A stretch of DNA of 40,618 nucleotides from DASPJQ01 sp035299065 (GTDB lineage: Bacteria; Bacteroidota; Bacteroidia; Flavobacteriales_D; UBA2798), in the NCBI GenBank assembly GCA_035299065.1, contig DATGXI010000001.1, positions 1 through 40,618 of the forward strand, given 5' to 3'. How positions within the stretch are numbered: position 1 is the first letter of the stretch; each line of letters opens with the position of its first letter. The notes under the pieces are model-generated. The model saw only the letters and a program-made list of their open reading frames with translations. It made no database searches and was not told where the DNA came from. Shown here one piece after another: positions 16,106-24,371 of the stretch. Made by a program: the position numbers and the translations under genes.

Positions 16106-17402
16106 GTTATTTGCCATAGCAATATTGGTAGCAACGGCAATGGCATCTTGTTACATGCCTGGACGTGTTAACAATCCCAACCCAAATAACAGGAAACCGG
16201 CAACCGTTCAACCTGATCAGCCAGCTGAAAAATTAACGGCACGCATCAAATTGTTTCATGCCACAGCCGATACCATGCGCATTTATTTTATTCTTGACAC
16301 GCGTTCCCAGGATTATTTTTTATTGAGCGATAAAAGCAAATTTAAAGCTGTTTACACACTCAATTATGAAATTACCCGCCTTGAAAAAGGCAAAAAAAAC
16401 AAAACCGACAGTCTTTCACTGCAATTGGTGGATTTGCAAAGCCAGGCAACAGCAAACACAATAACAGCCTATGTAGAAACAAAACTGCCGGTGCCCGATA
16501 ACTATTCGGTAAAGTTGAGTATTGTGAATGCGAACAGGAATGCGCGCTATGAGTATTACATGAAGTTTTCAAACATGAACTGTACCGATCCCGAGAACTT
16601 TGTGCTCATGACCATGGATGAAACGCCCGTACTGGATAAAAATTTCACCGGGTCAGAAGGGCAAATACTCAAGTCATCAAAATGCGATGCACCAATTGAA
16701 TTGTACAGGGTTAATGGCGGGGTAGATTACCCCACGCCTCCGTTTGCCAACGAGGATTTTGGTTCGAAAAACAATTATGACCGCCAGCTTGTTTCGATTG
16801 AACCTTTTGCAAACGGAGTAAAATTCACCAACCTTGAAAAAGGGATTTATTTTTTAAAGACCAGTGATAAGTCAGGTATTGTTTTTTATCATTTTACCAA
16901 ATGGTATCCCAATTGCAACGACACAGCAGCGTTTTATGAACCCTTAATTTACCTGTGCAGTCGTTCAGAATTTGAGGAACTGGGTTCGGGTGACAATGCC
17001 CGTGAAAAATTTGAAAAATTCTGGCTCGACCGTGCATACGATGAAAAGACGTCTGAAAAGTACATTAAACAAAATGCACGCAAGGCCATCAATGAATATT
17101 ATAAACGCGTTTTTGCAGCCAATGCCGAATATACATCAACTAATGAGGGTTGGAAAACCGACCGTGGTATGATTTCCATTATTTTTGGTAAACCAAGTTA
17201 TGTTGAGCGTGGACTAAACCGCGAAATCTGGTATTACAAAACAACGTTTAACGCAACACTTACCTTTACATTTGATAAAATTGATAACCCATACAGTGAT
17301 AATGATTACAGGTTACAGCGCGATATTAATTACAAATCACAATGGTATAATGCACTTGACAATTGGCGGAGGGCAAAACCGTTTAATTTGATAGGAAATT
17401 AG
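16098..17402 (+). CDS. GWxTD domain lipoprotein
   Basis: A 434-residue protein with the Bacteroidota-specific GWxTD domain, seen as NEGWKTDRGMISIIFGKP at about 349-366. The start is TTG at 16098, overlapping the end of rmuC in ATTGAGTAG. It gives the lipoprotein signal LSRLFAIAILVATAMAS with cysteine next, so the protein is likely anchored in the envelope. The next ATG (16140) would remove the whole hydrophobic stretch, which supports the TTG. The middle region (50-300) is beta-rich. The molecular role of GWxTD proteins is not established. Confidence 0.9.
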   Translation: MSRLFAIAILVATAMASCYMPGRVNNPNPNNRKPATVQPDQPAEKLTARIKLFHATADTMRIYFILDTRSQDYFLLSDKSKFKAVYTLNYEITRLEKGKKNKTDSLSLQLVDLQSQATANTITAYVETKLPVPDNYSVKLSIVNANRNARYEYYMKFSNMNCTDPENFVLMTMDETPVLDKNFTGSEGQILKSSKCDAPIELYRVNGGVDYPTPPFANEDFGSKNNYDRQLVSIEPFANGVKFTNLEKGIYFLKTSDKSGIVFYHFTKWYPNCNDTAAFYEPLIYLCSRSEFEELGSGDNAREKFEKFWLDRAYDEKTSEKYIKQNARKAINEYYKRVFAANAEYTSTNEGWKTDRGMISIIFGKPSYVERGLNREIWYYKTTFNATLTFTFDKIDNPYSDNDYRLQRDINYKSQWYNALDNWRRAKPFNLIGN

Positions 17403-17445
17403 GCTTAAAGAGCAGACACGAATGACACCAATTACACGAATTGAA

Positions 17446-17526
17446 TACAACAAACATGCGCCTGTCACGGATAGCACAAACGTTACAATTAATTACTGGA
17501 TTCGTTTGTGGCAGACATGTGTTGTA
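17446..17526. repeat. Imperfect inverted repeat between GWxTD gene and rlmB
   Basis: Inner arms CACAAACG (17475-17482) and CGTTTGTG (17503-17510) are perfect complements around a 20-base loop. Outer arms TACAACAAACATG (17446-17458) and CATGTGTTGTA (17516-17526) pair with a small bulge. The preceding 17411-17444 contains CACGAAT/CACGAATT direct repeats common in intergenic DNA of this phylum. It has no T-tract, so it is more likely a repeat element than a terminator. Confidence 0.4.
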
Positions 17527-17583
17527 AACAAAAAATATAAGGTGGGTGTATAAATTGCATTGGAGGCTATTAAAGAAATGTAA

Positions 17584-18321
17584 ATGAAAAACGAAGACGT
17601 AATATTTGGCATACACGCCATAGTTGAAGCTTTGCGAAGTGGCAAGGAAGTAAACAAGGTAATGATACAACGTGGCCTGCGTGGCGACCTTGTAAATAAA
17701 CTTATTGCTGAACTAAAACAAAACGGCATTGAACCTGTATACGTTCCCGATGAAAAATTAAACAAGTTTGGTAACCGGAATCACCAGGGTGTAATTGCGC
17801 TCATATCACCTGTAGGTTACCAGGACATTGAAGACGTGTTACCCATGATATTTGAGGCGGGTAAAGTTCCCTTGATTTTATTGCTTGACCGCATTACCGA
17901 TGTACGGAACTTTGGAGCCATTGCCCGCAGTGCCGAGTGTATGGGTGTTGATGCCATTGTGCTTCCTGAAAAGGGTGGGGCATCCATTACATCTGACGCC
18001 ATGAAAACATCAGCCGGTGCGTTGATGAAAATTCCTGTGTGCAGGCATTTAAATTTAAAAAACGTAATCGAATATTTAGCGGAAAGTGGTTTGCAAATTG
18101 TTGGTTGTACTGAGAAGACTGATAAATTTCTTTACGATATTGACATGACGGTGCCAACCTGCATTATTATGGGGAACGAAGAGGAGGGCATTTCACCCGA
18201 ATATTTAAAACGCTGTACGCACAAGGCAAAAATTCCTATGTCAGGTACAATTGAATCGTTGAACGTGTCGGTAAGTGCAGGTATCATTGTTTACGAAGCG
18301 GTTAGGCAAAGGGGAAAGTAA
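17584..18321 (+). CDS. rlmB: TrmH/SpoU family rRNA 2'-O-methyltransferase
   Basis: A 245-residue SPOUT methyltransferase of the RlmB branch, which methylates the 2'-hydroxyl of a guanosine in 23S rRNA (G2251 in E. coli numbering). An N-terminal substrate-binding domain (about 4-75, IFGIHAIVEALRSG, NHQGVIAL) precedes the knotted catalytic domain. All three motifs are seen: LDRITDVRNFGAIARSAE with N109 and R115, IIMGNEEEGIS, and IPMSGTIESLNVSVSAGI. The gap to the GWxTD gene is 181 bases, so it probably has its own promoter. RlmB is the best fit, but closely related TrmH-family enzymes cannot be fully excluded. Confidence 0.92.
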   Translation: MKNEDVIFGIHAIVEALRSGKEVNKVMIQRGLRGDLVNKLIAELKQNGIEPVYVPDEKLNKFGNRNHQGVIALISPVGYQDIEDVLPMIFEAGKVPLILLLDRITDVRNFGAIARSAECMGVDAIVLPEKGGASITSDAMKTSAGALMKIPVCRHLNLKNVIEYLAESGLQIVGCTEKTDKFLYDIDMTVPTCIIMGNEEEGISPEYLKRCTHKAKIPMSGTIESLNVSVSAGIIVYEAVRQRGK

Positions 18322-18398
18322 GGCAGGTCTGTAAACAGCAGCAGTTGCGTGAAACCTTTACTCATTAAACAAGAATGGATCATTGTTGAAGGCATGGT

Positions 18399-19358
18399 TT
18401 AATCGTGTAACGTATACTTACTCATTTGCAGGATCCTTTCCGAGTCCATGTTCAACAGGTCGGAGATTTCTATGGAAGGATTATTTTTCATTGCTGATTG
18501 AACAATATCAAACCCAAGTGTGTAACCACCCCATTCAGGATAATTTTTTGATCCAAGCATAATTTCGCCCATTAATCCAAAGTCACTCTCATTTAATTTT
18601 GGTTTTATGCTGGTCCATAGTTCTTGTTTTTCACTCTCGTTCAGGTTCTGTGTCCAGGCCACTTCAATGTTTGGGTATAGTAAATGTGCAAATGAATCTG
18701 CTTTTCCCTCCATAATCATATAATTTACCACAGTCCATTTAAACGCCGGCGAAAAATTATTTTTTATCCAGCACGTATGATTGAATTCGTGCGCAACGCA
18801 ATACGTCAATACATTTTTCCAGTTTCTGACATGCGTGTTGATCCAAATAATAACTTGTTTTTTTCCAACTGTTTGCCCTGTTACACCGCCCATTTTTTTG
18901 AGTGTGCGGTTAATATCTGCGTGTGCAGGTACAATATAAAATTCCACACTGTCGTTTTCAAGAAACCCATGACATTTTGTATAAGATTCAGCAATAATTC
19001 GCGTGATTTCTTTTTTATGAAGGATTATACCTTCAATCATTTCTTTTAGGTGAAGTGTACTAACGGGTGTATTAAATGAAGCTTTTGCTAAATCTGATAA
19101 TTCTGAATTCTTGAAATAGTTGTTAAAAACAGGATTGGTAATTTTTTGGTTGAACAGGCTATCAGCGTTTAATGAAATGTTCTGCATTCCGGCCAGGTAA
19201 TCATTAAAAGCATTTTCCAGAAAAATAATTTTATGGTAGTTGTACGTTGGTTTGCCAGGTTCCTTTTCCTGAACACGATTATTACATCCGGCAAGCAGAA
19301 GTAATAAAAAAAGCCGCCCAATAAAAGACGGCTCTGATTTTATTAGCTTAAATATCAA
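18399..19358 (-). CDS. Lipoprotein with zinc-protease-like HExxH domain (DUF2268-like)
   Basis: A 319-residue lipoprotein. The signal is (M)IFKLIKSEPSFIGRLFLLLL LAG with cysteine at 25. The zinc-site motif is HEFNH (190-194) with a likely third ligand, E217, in MEGKADSFAH. This arrangement and the C-terminal GEIMLGSKNYPEWGGYTLGFDIV fit the predicted Zn-dependent proteases of the DUF2268 family. The frame opens just after a stop and offers no ATG before the lipobox, so the start must be TTG 19358, 11 bases after the PorP stop. The codons for residues 9-19 also form an intrinsic terminator (19302-19333). It is the last gene of the CotH-PorP operon, so a role in processing or maturing the secreted partner is an inference from context. 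Confidence 0.75.
   Translation of the reverse strand: MIFKLIKSEPSFIGRLFLLLLLAGCNNRVQEKEPGKPTYNYHKIIFLENAFNDYLAGMQNISLNADSLFNQKITNPVFNNYFKNSELSDLAKASFNTPVSTLHLKEMIEGIILHKKEITRIIAESYTKCHGFLENDSVEFYIVPAHADINRTLKKMGGVTGQTVGKKQVIIWINTHVRNWKNVLTYCVAHEFNHTCWIKNNFSPAFKWTVVNYMIMEGKADSFAHLLYPNIEVAWTQNLNESEKQELWTSIKPKLNESDFGLMGEIMLGSKNYPEWGGYTLGFDIVQSAMKNNPSIEISDLLNMDSERILQMSKYTLHD
19302..19333 (-). terminator. Intrinsic terminator inside the lipoprotein signal sequence
   Basis: On the minus strand AGCCGTC (19327-19333) pairs with GGCGGCT (19312-19318), one wobble, around an eight-base loop, followed directly by TTTTTTATTA. This is a good rho-independent terminator placed about 40 bases after the PorP stop codon. 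It falls within codons 9-19 of the downstream lipoprotein gene, so that gene can only be expressed by read-through. Confidence 0.75.
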
Positions 19359-19369
19359 ATTTTAAATTC

Positions 19370-20404
19370 CTAGTGAACGGTACTCGTAACCCTTTTCTTG
19401 AACACAACTCCTTTTAAGTCGTTCCAACGAATGGAAACTTCAAATCCACCATTAAGGTTATTGATGGTACGGAAATTTGAGGTAGTTAAATCATAGGCAA
19501 CTGCCAGGGCCCATGGGCCATATTCAAACATAACCTGCGGTACAATGGCATCGTCAGAACGATAATGTAAACCAAATGAAAGTGCAGTTTCAGTAAAGAA
19601 ACCGGTAATTTTTGTTCCGTCTTTCAGTAAGAAACGGGCCATTAAACCTCCGTTATAGGTTTTGTTCGGTCCTTGAAGGAAAGCAACAAAATAGGGAATA
19701 AAACCAACGCGTGCTTTTGGTAAATCAAAACGTGCTGATGTTTGTGCAGTCCAGCGAACAAACATTTGATCACCTCCTGAAAGGAAATTGAATTTAGGAC
19801 GTGTAATGTGATAAGCTCCAATACCAATATCCCATTTGGCAACATTGAATCCCTGGAAGAGTTCTTTTTTCACGTCAAGCGCATACCGCAAACCTGCGCC
19901 CATATCAAAAGCACCTGCTGATGCGGCACCAAAATTTTCCTGGTGAGGTAATGAAGGATCGTAATCTTTCCCGTCATATTGGGTTGACCATGTAGCTGCA
20001 TTTAAATTCACGCTGCGCATTAAATAACCTGCCTGCATAGCAAAGGTCAATGTTCCGTTTGCGCTGGTTGGTACAATTGCACCAAGTGTAAGTGCCGGAA
20101 GTGTAGTTCCCATTTTTGTTGCACCGGCACGGTCATTGTAAACCGATATGCCAAGGCCCAAACATGTTCTGCGACCGTCTTTCTGGAACATGGGCATATC
20201 GTATGAAAAGCCCATTGTATTGTATTTACTGGTACCTGCCCATTGTGAACGGTAATTTAAAATAATACGTTCATATCCCTTAAATCCTCCAACATTGGCC
20301 GGATTCACAAATAACGGATTGTTGTATACCTGTGAAAAGTGAACGTCCTGCGCATTGCAAAACAGTGCACTCACAGCAAAAATTCCAACTAAAATTCTCT
20401 TCAT
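19370..20404 (-). CDS. PorP/SprF family type IX secretion membrane protein
   Basis: A 344-residue outer-membrane beta-barrel of the PorP/SprF family. The signal is MKRILVGIFAVSALFCNAQ. The family start QDVHFSQVYNNPLFVNPANVGG is complete across residues 19-40, and NYRSQWAG and SFGLHYRSDDAIVPQVMFEYGPWALAVAYDLTTS are also characteristic. Known biology: PorP/SprF proteins bind the T9SS at the outer membrane and are needed to secrete or attach partner proteins carrying type B C-terminal domains; genomes often encode such pairs side by side. The gene starts 22 bases after the CotH-domain type B cargo gene, which is exactly that arrangement. This one is therefore probably dedicated to that cargo rather than being the core PorP. 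Confidence 0.95.
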   Translation of the reverse strand: MKRILVGIFAVSALFCNAQDVHFSQVYNNPLFVNPANVGGFKGYERIILNYRSQWAGTSKYNTMGFSYDMPMFQKDGRRTCLGLGISVYNDRAGATKMGTTLPALTLGAIVPTSANGTLTFAMQAGYLMRSVNLNAATWSTQYDGKDYDPSLPHQENFGAASAGAFDMGAGLRYALDVKKELFQGFNVAKWDIGIGAYHITRPKFNFLSGGDQMFVRWTAQTSARFDLPKARVGFIPYFVAFLQGPNKTYNGGLMARFLLKDGTKITGFFTETALSFGLHYRSDDAIVPQVMFEYGPWALAVAYDLTTSNFRTINNLNGGFEVSIRWNDLKGVVFKKRVTSTVH

Positions 20405-20426
20405 AATCTCTCTGTTTTGAAATGAA

Positions 20427-22907
20427 TTAACGCACCAATGTTACATTGCCCTTTTGAATTTTTTCAGATCCGTCAAGGTAAGTAACCTTAACCTGGTAAG
20501 CATATACGGCCTGGTCACATTTTTTTCCTTTATAAGTTCCGTCCCAGCCTGGGATATCCTTGTCGCTTGATCCCCAAACTTTTTCGCCCCAACGGTCATA
20601 TACCGACATTTCCATGGCTTTCATGCCTTTACCCAACACGGTAAAAAAGTCGTTAATGCCATCACCGTTAGGTGAGAAGGCTGTAGGTACAAATAAGGTC
20701 AACGGAATTTCAAAATGTGCAATTACCGTTTGGCTTACGTTAAACGTAGTTGATATTTTTGCAGAGTCGGCAGTAGGTGTAGGAATGTCAATGATTTCCC
20801 AGTTTTTAAATTCATAATCCGGGTCAATTGATTCGGCTTCCAGTTCACTTACAATATTTCCATAATACGTTCCTGTTTTAGGCAACTGGGCTGGTGAATA
20901 CGTCATGGTATTTACCTTAATTGTTCCTACATCTGGCGGATCGGTTTCAAATGTAATTGAATACGGTCCGGTTAAACTGTAGCAATCCATAAGTCCTTCT
21001 GTAATTGAATCGCAACGGGCAATAATGTAGTTGCGAAGTGTATTTACATTGGTTTGCCAGGTTGCAAAACTTCCGCCTCCCCATTTGGCAATTTGCCTTG
21101 GCATTTCAGGAAGAATGTTTCCTATAAGGCTATCAAGCAAATTAACCATGTTGGCGCATGAAAGCGCATTGTTATTAAGGTCAATGTAACGGTTAATGTA
21201 ATCTGTATGAAATTTCGGATTTTTCAATAAGCTGTCCAGTATGGTCACATGTCCTTGTCCACCCGGGTCAGGCAATGCTTCAGGTGCGCATGGATCGGCA
21301 CCGGGGCCCTGGTCAGGAATACCGGTATAATTTACGTAATGACCAAATGTTGCATCCATATCCCAAAGGGTATAACGCCATTTCTTTTTATCACCGGTTG
21401 AGTCAAGACCACGCCACCAGGCAGTGTTCCAGTTAAGCCAGTCGGCACATGCCGTGTATGAATTCAAAATAAAATAGTCGGTTAAGCTTTTTGTATTGAG
21501 TAAGCTGTCAACATAATCATAGTTAGCCGGAATAGTCAATGAATTTGCACCAACAAACGCCTTTAAATTATCCCAGTCGTTTTGTGCAAAGCCTGGAACA
21601 GGTGAATATTCCTCCCAGGTTGCGCCCCATGTTTTAAGGAAAAGAATGTAAGGTTGATCCTGGTCATAATAATAATCGCAAAATTCATCATCGTCAACTT
21701 TCTCACGTATTTCATAAACACCCCAATATTGTCCATTCACATATAGAATAGTTGGCTCATATGTTCTTTCGTCCAGGTTTAGATCGGCATCGTGTGAAAG
21801 GGTGGCCACATACGCATCACGAATATGGGCACCGCCCGACTCAAACGAAAAATTATCATTTGCTGCAGGTTTGAAAATTACGCGTTGGAAAGCGTCCCTG
21901 TCTTTACGGGCAAATATTTTATCAGTTAAAGCATAATTAATTCCATACTCATCAATTGAAATATAGTCAAACCCACGCTGGCCATAGGCCCATGAATCAT
22001 TTCCGTGTTCATTGGAAGTACCTGTAACTTCTGTTTTAAAAACCTGGTCCTTGTCAAACCACTCAAGTGTCATGTCAGCATCAATTTGCGTACCTGTTAA
22101 AAGTGTCATGATGGCATCGCCCGATACAGAAGTAACCGGAATGGTATGGTTCTCGTTAATCAGGTACGTATTTGTTTCCACAAAACTTGGTTTACGAGTG
22201 GCATCTGTTGGGTGAATGGCAACTGCACGAATCACTTTGGTAGAACTTATACTTATAGGCCCCGTGTAAAGGGTAGAAGCTGCTGTTGGCGTTGTTCCGT
22301 TTGTCGTATAATAAATTTCAGCTCCCGGATCACTTGACAGCGCTATTGACATAGACGTTGTGTATGCTCCAGGTAACTGGCTAAAAATGGGTTTGGTTGT
22401 ATACCCAGCATAAGCTGTAGCAAGGCTGTTGTTATTGCCTGCTGTAGGGTTATCAAATAACGACCATGTTGCAGCTCCATCAGTAGTGCGCCCACGTGAA
22501 TGGTTAGGCTGGGTTGGATTCATGGTTACAAAGTCAATAATTGTTCCGGCTGGGTTCGATAGAACAATTTTTTCAGGTTTTGTTTGTGTTAGCTTGAAAT
22601 TGGTGTGCAGTACCCCTGCCACAAACTGGTTTTTATTTGAGCAATAAACCCGCAGGTAACTGTTGGCTGCAATGATTACACCTGAAGGAACCAGGAATTT
22701 ATCATTGTTGGTATAACTATCGCTCAGGTACCAACCTGAAATATCAATTGGCCCGGTGGTGGTATTGTACAACTCGAACCAATCTTCAAAATTCCCGAAG
22801 TTGTCAATGTGCTGTGAGAGGTTGGCTCCTGAATATTCATTGATCAGGATTTGTGAATTTGCATAACTGGATGTTAATGCAAAAAGTGCTACAAGGGTTT
22901 TCTTCAT
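20427..22907 (-). CDS. T9SS-secreted multidomain protein with CotH kinase-like domain
   Basis: An 826-residue secreted protein. Order of parts: signal peptide (1-18), lamin-tail-like domain (about 19-150, ILINEYSGAN and DWFELYNTT), chitobiase/hexosaminidase C-terminal-like Ig domain (about 172-245, AEIYYTTNGTTPT), CotH kinase-like domain (about 265-635), a short beta domain (650-735) and a type B sorting domain (739-826; PTAFSPNGDGINDFF, VYDRWGEKVW, KGNVTLVR at the end). CotH hallmarks visible are LYVNGQYWGVYEIREKVD (388-405) and LWDMDATFG (514-522), the latter carrying the metal-binding acidic residues of this atypical kinase fold. Bacillus CotH phosphorylates coat proteins; activity and substrate here are unknown. 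It is the first gene of the operon with PorP/SprF and a protease-like lipoprotein. Confidence 0.93.
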   Translation of the reverse strand: MKKTLVALFALTSSYANSQILINEYSGANLSQHIDNFGNFEDWFELYNTTTGPIDISGWYLSDSYTNNDKFLVPSGVIIAANSYLRVYCSNKNQFVAGVLHTNFKLTQTKPEKIVLSNPAGTIIDFVTMNPTQPNHSRGRTTDGAATWSLFDNPTAGNNNSLATAYAGYTTKPIFSQLPGAYTTSMSIALSSDPGAEIYYTTNGTTPTAASTLYTGPISISSTKVIRAVAIHPTDATRKPSFVETNTYLINENHTIPVTSVSGDAIMTLLTGTQIDADMTLEWFDKDQVFKTEVTGTSNEHGNDSWAYGQRGFDYISIDEYGINYALTDKIFARKDRDAFQRVIFKPAANDNFSFESGGAHIRDAYVATLSHDADLNLDERTYEPTILYVNGQYWGVYEIREKVDDDEFCDYYYDQDQPYILFLKTWGATWEEYSPVPGFAQNDWDNLKAFVGANSLTIPANYDYVDSLLNTKSLTDYFILNSYTACADWLNWNTAWWRGLDSTGDKKKWRYTLWDMDATFGHYVNYTGIPDQGPGADPCAPEALPDPGGQGHVTILDSLLKNPKFHTDYINRYIDLNNNALSCANMVNLLDSLIGNILPEMPRQIAKWGGGSFATWQTNVNTLRNYIIARCDSITEGLMDCYSLTGPYSITFETDPPDVGTIKVNTMTYSPAQLPKTGTYYGNIVSELEAESIDPDYEFKNWEIIDIPTPTADSAKISTTFNVSQTVIAHFEIPLTLFVPTAFSPNGDGINDFFTVLGKGMKAMEMSVYDRWGEKVWGSSDKDIPGWDGTYKGKKCDQAVYAYQVKVTYLDGSEKIQKGNVTLVR

Positions 22908-22955
22908 GACGTTTGAAAAATATAGGCTTTAAAGATACGAAAATTGAATGCAACC

Positions 22956-22963
22956 TGACTAGT
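22956..22963 (-). promoter_or_regulatory. Possible -7 element for the CotH operon
   Basis: On the minus strand the leader upstream of the ATG at 22907 contains TATCTTTA, one mismatch from TAnnTTTG, about 40 bases before the start (position accurate to within roughly 25 bases). A terminator closes the preceding transcription unit at 23041-23068, so a promoter is expected in this gap. No convincing -33 partner. Confidence 0.25.
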
Positions 22964-23040
22964 AAACCACTTAATATTCATTCACAAATTTGCCAATCCT
23001 TGGATTTTAAACGAAAATTTATGCAAAACCCCGGTTTTTT

Positions 23041-23068
23041 GTTAAAATAAAGGGCTATTTGCCCTTTA
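23041..23068 (-). terminator. Terminator-like hairpin overlapping a stop codon
   Basis: On the minus strand AAAGGGC (23061-23067) pairs perfectly with GCCCTTT (23049-23055) around a five-base loop, followed by ATTTTAAC. The hairpin includes the last codons and the TAG of the 23055-23639 gene. The T-tract is short, so termination may be partial. It separates the esterase/envelope protein unit from the CotH operon. Confidence 0.5.
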
Positions 23069-23639
23069 AATCAAATACATAGCCAGCCTTCAGGATGAAG
23101 GGGTGGAGGAAATATACGTAAGCGGGAGCCTTGCCATCGCCAATAAACTCGTAACCAACCATGATATAGTAATAGGAAAAATCACTGTACATCTGCTTGT
23201 ATCCCACAAAGGCATTGGCGCAGGGGAATGAAATAAGTTCCTCTTTTTTGGTGAAAATGTTTTGCCCCTTTGTAAAATAATTTTCAAGTTCTCCGTGTAA
23301 AAAAAACATTCTTCCAAGGTCTTGCCTTACAAAAGCGCGCAAACCGTACAATGAAAACTGGTAGGATGAGGTGTTGTACGTGAAGCGTGAGAATTGATAG
23401 GTAGCCCCAATACCATAGGAAAAGCTTTTATTGCCAGGTCGGTAACCCAACATGGGTGAAATGTTAAAATAAAATGAACCTGAACCTCCGTAAAGCATAA
23501 GATCACCGCCACTGTAGCAATGATCCCAAAATCCCAGTTTATCTTCAACTGGTTTTTTCCAGGGCTTGTTGCTGGTTGAGTCTTGTGCACTAACAAACAA
23601 GTTTGCTGTTGCGAATACTAAAACGAGGAAAAATTTCAT
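23055..23639 (-). CDS. Predicted exported outer-membrane-like protein
   Basis: A 194-residue protein with signal peptide MKFFLVLVFATANLFVSAQ and no recognised domain. After a polar linker it contains successive amphipathic strands (LMLYGGSGSFYFNISPMLGYRP, FSYGIGATYQFSRF, YQFSLYGLRAFVRQDLG, YYYIMVGYEFIG), so a small eight-stranded beta-barrel is likely. It starts 18 bases after the stop of the esterase gene at 23658-24290 and is probably co-transcribed with it. A hairpin overlaps its stop codon. Location is inference. Confidence 0.7.
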   Translation of the reverse strand: MKFFLVLVFATANLFVSAQDSTSNKPWKKPVEDKLGFWDHCYSGGDLMLYGGSGSFYFNISPMLGYRPGNKSFSYGIGATYQFSRFTYNTSSYQFSLYGLRAFVRQDLGRMFFLHGELENYFTKGQNIFTKKEELISFPCANAFVGYKQMYSDFSYYYIMVGYEFIGDGKAPAYVYFLHPFILKAGYVFDLKGK

Positions 23640-23657
23640 TTATACGAAGATAAGCAA

Positions 23658-24290
23658 TTAGATCATATTACGCAGAACCGCTGGTAATATTTCATGTTTA
23701 CCTTCAAAAACAGTGAATTTTACGGCCGAATTAACCTTTGTTAACGCATCATATGTTGCAGTGAACTCACCGGCACTGTAAAATTCGTCCTGGTCACCTA
23801 TAAACACAAAGCTTTTCAATGAACTCCATCGTTCCTGAGTAAATTTAAGCTCAAGGTCAGGAGGGAAAACCCCAGCGTAAAAAATGACTTTGGCTGGTTT
23901 TGATACAGAAACTGAAATCCAGCGGGCTAAGGTTGACGCGCCTTGCGAAAATCCCAAAACAGTGAGTTCAATGTTTTCAGAAATGTTAAGTGATTCAAAT
24001 GTATGTTCAAGATAATTTACATAATCGTTTATTTCATCCTGGCGCTCTTCTTTTGTCATCCAGCTGGCCCCAACATTGCCTGAACTACCCTTTACATAAT
24101 AGCGGTTTAATGCTTCCGGAGCAATAAAAACAACTTCTTCTGAAAAAAGCGGCTCAAATTTCTTTAAAAATATTCCGGCATGCATGCCATAACCGTGTAA
24201 AACAATCCATACTTTTTTTGTTCGGGTTGTAATGGGTGCCGACTGGAAATAACGGGCGGTTTTGAGGGTTTTGAGTTTATTAATGAGCAT
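23658..24290 (-). CDS. Alpha/beta hydrolase, carboxylesterase/phospholipase type
   Basis: A 210-residue serine hydrolase resembling the YpfH/COG0400 esterases. The nucleophile elbow is LGFSQGAS with S115. The acid is D166 or D168 in FIGDQDEFYS, and the base is H199 in FEGKHEIL. The oxyanion region is LHGYGMHAG (31-39). There is no signal peptide, so it is cytosolic. The ATG at 24290 is clear. It is upstream of a small envelope protein gene by 18 bases. Substrate cannot be predicted. Confidence 0.88.
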   Translation of the reverse strand: MLINKLKTLKTARYFQSAPITTRTKKVWIVLHGYGMHAGIFLKKFEPLFSEEVVFIAPEALNRYYVKGSSGNVGASWMTKEERQDEINDYVNYLEHTFESLNISENIELTVLGFSQGASTLARWISVSVSKPAKVIFYAGVFPPDLELKFTQERWSSLKSFVFIGDQDEFYSAGEFTATYDALTKVNSAVKFTVFEGKHEILPAVLRNMI

Positions 24291-24371
24291 AATTTGGTTG
24301 TTTAGTTACAGTTTATAGTTCAGGAACTCCAATAGAAACGTATTACGAACAGTCACAAAACTGTAAACTGG

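Noticed and set aside
23024..23041. AAAACC/GGTTTT inverted repeat as a terminator
   Set aside because: Two-base loop is too small for a normal hairpin; the 23049-23067 stem nearby explains termination better.
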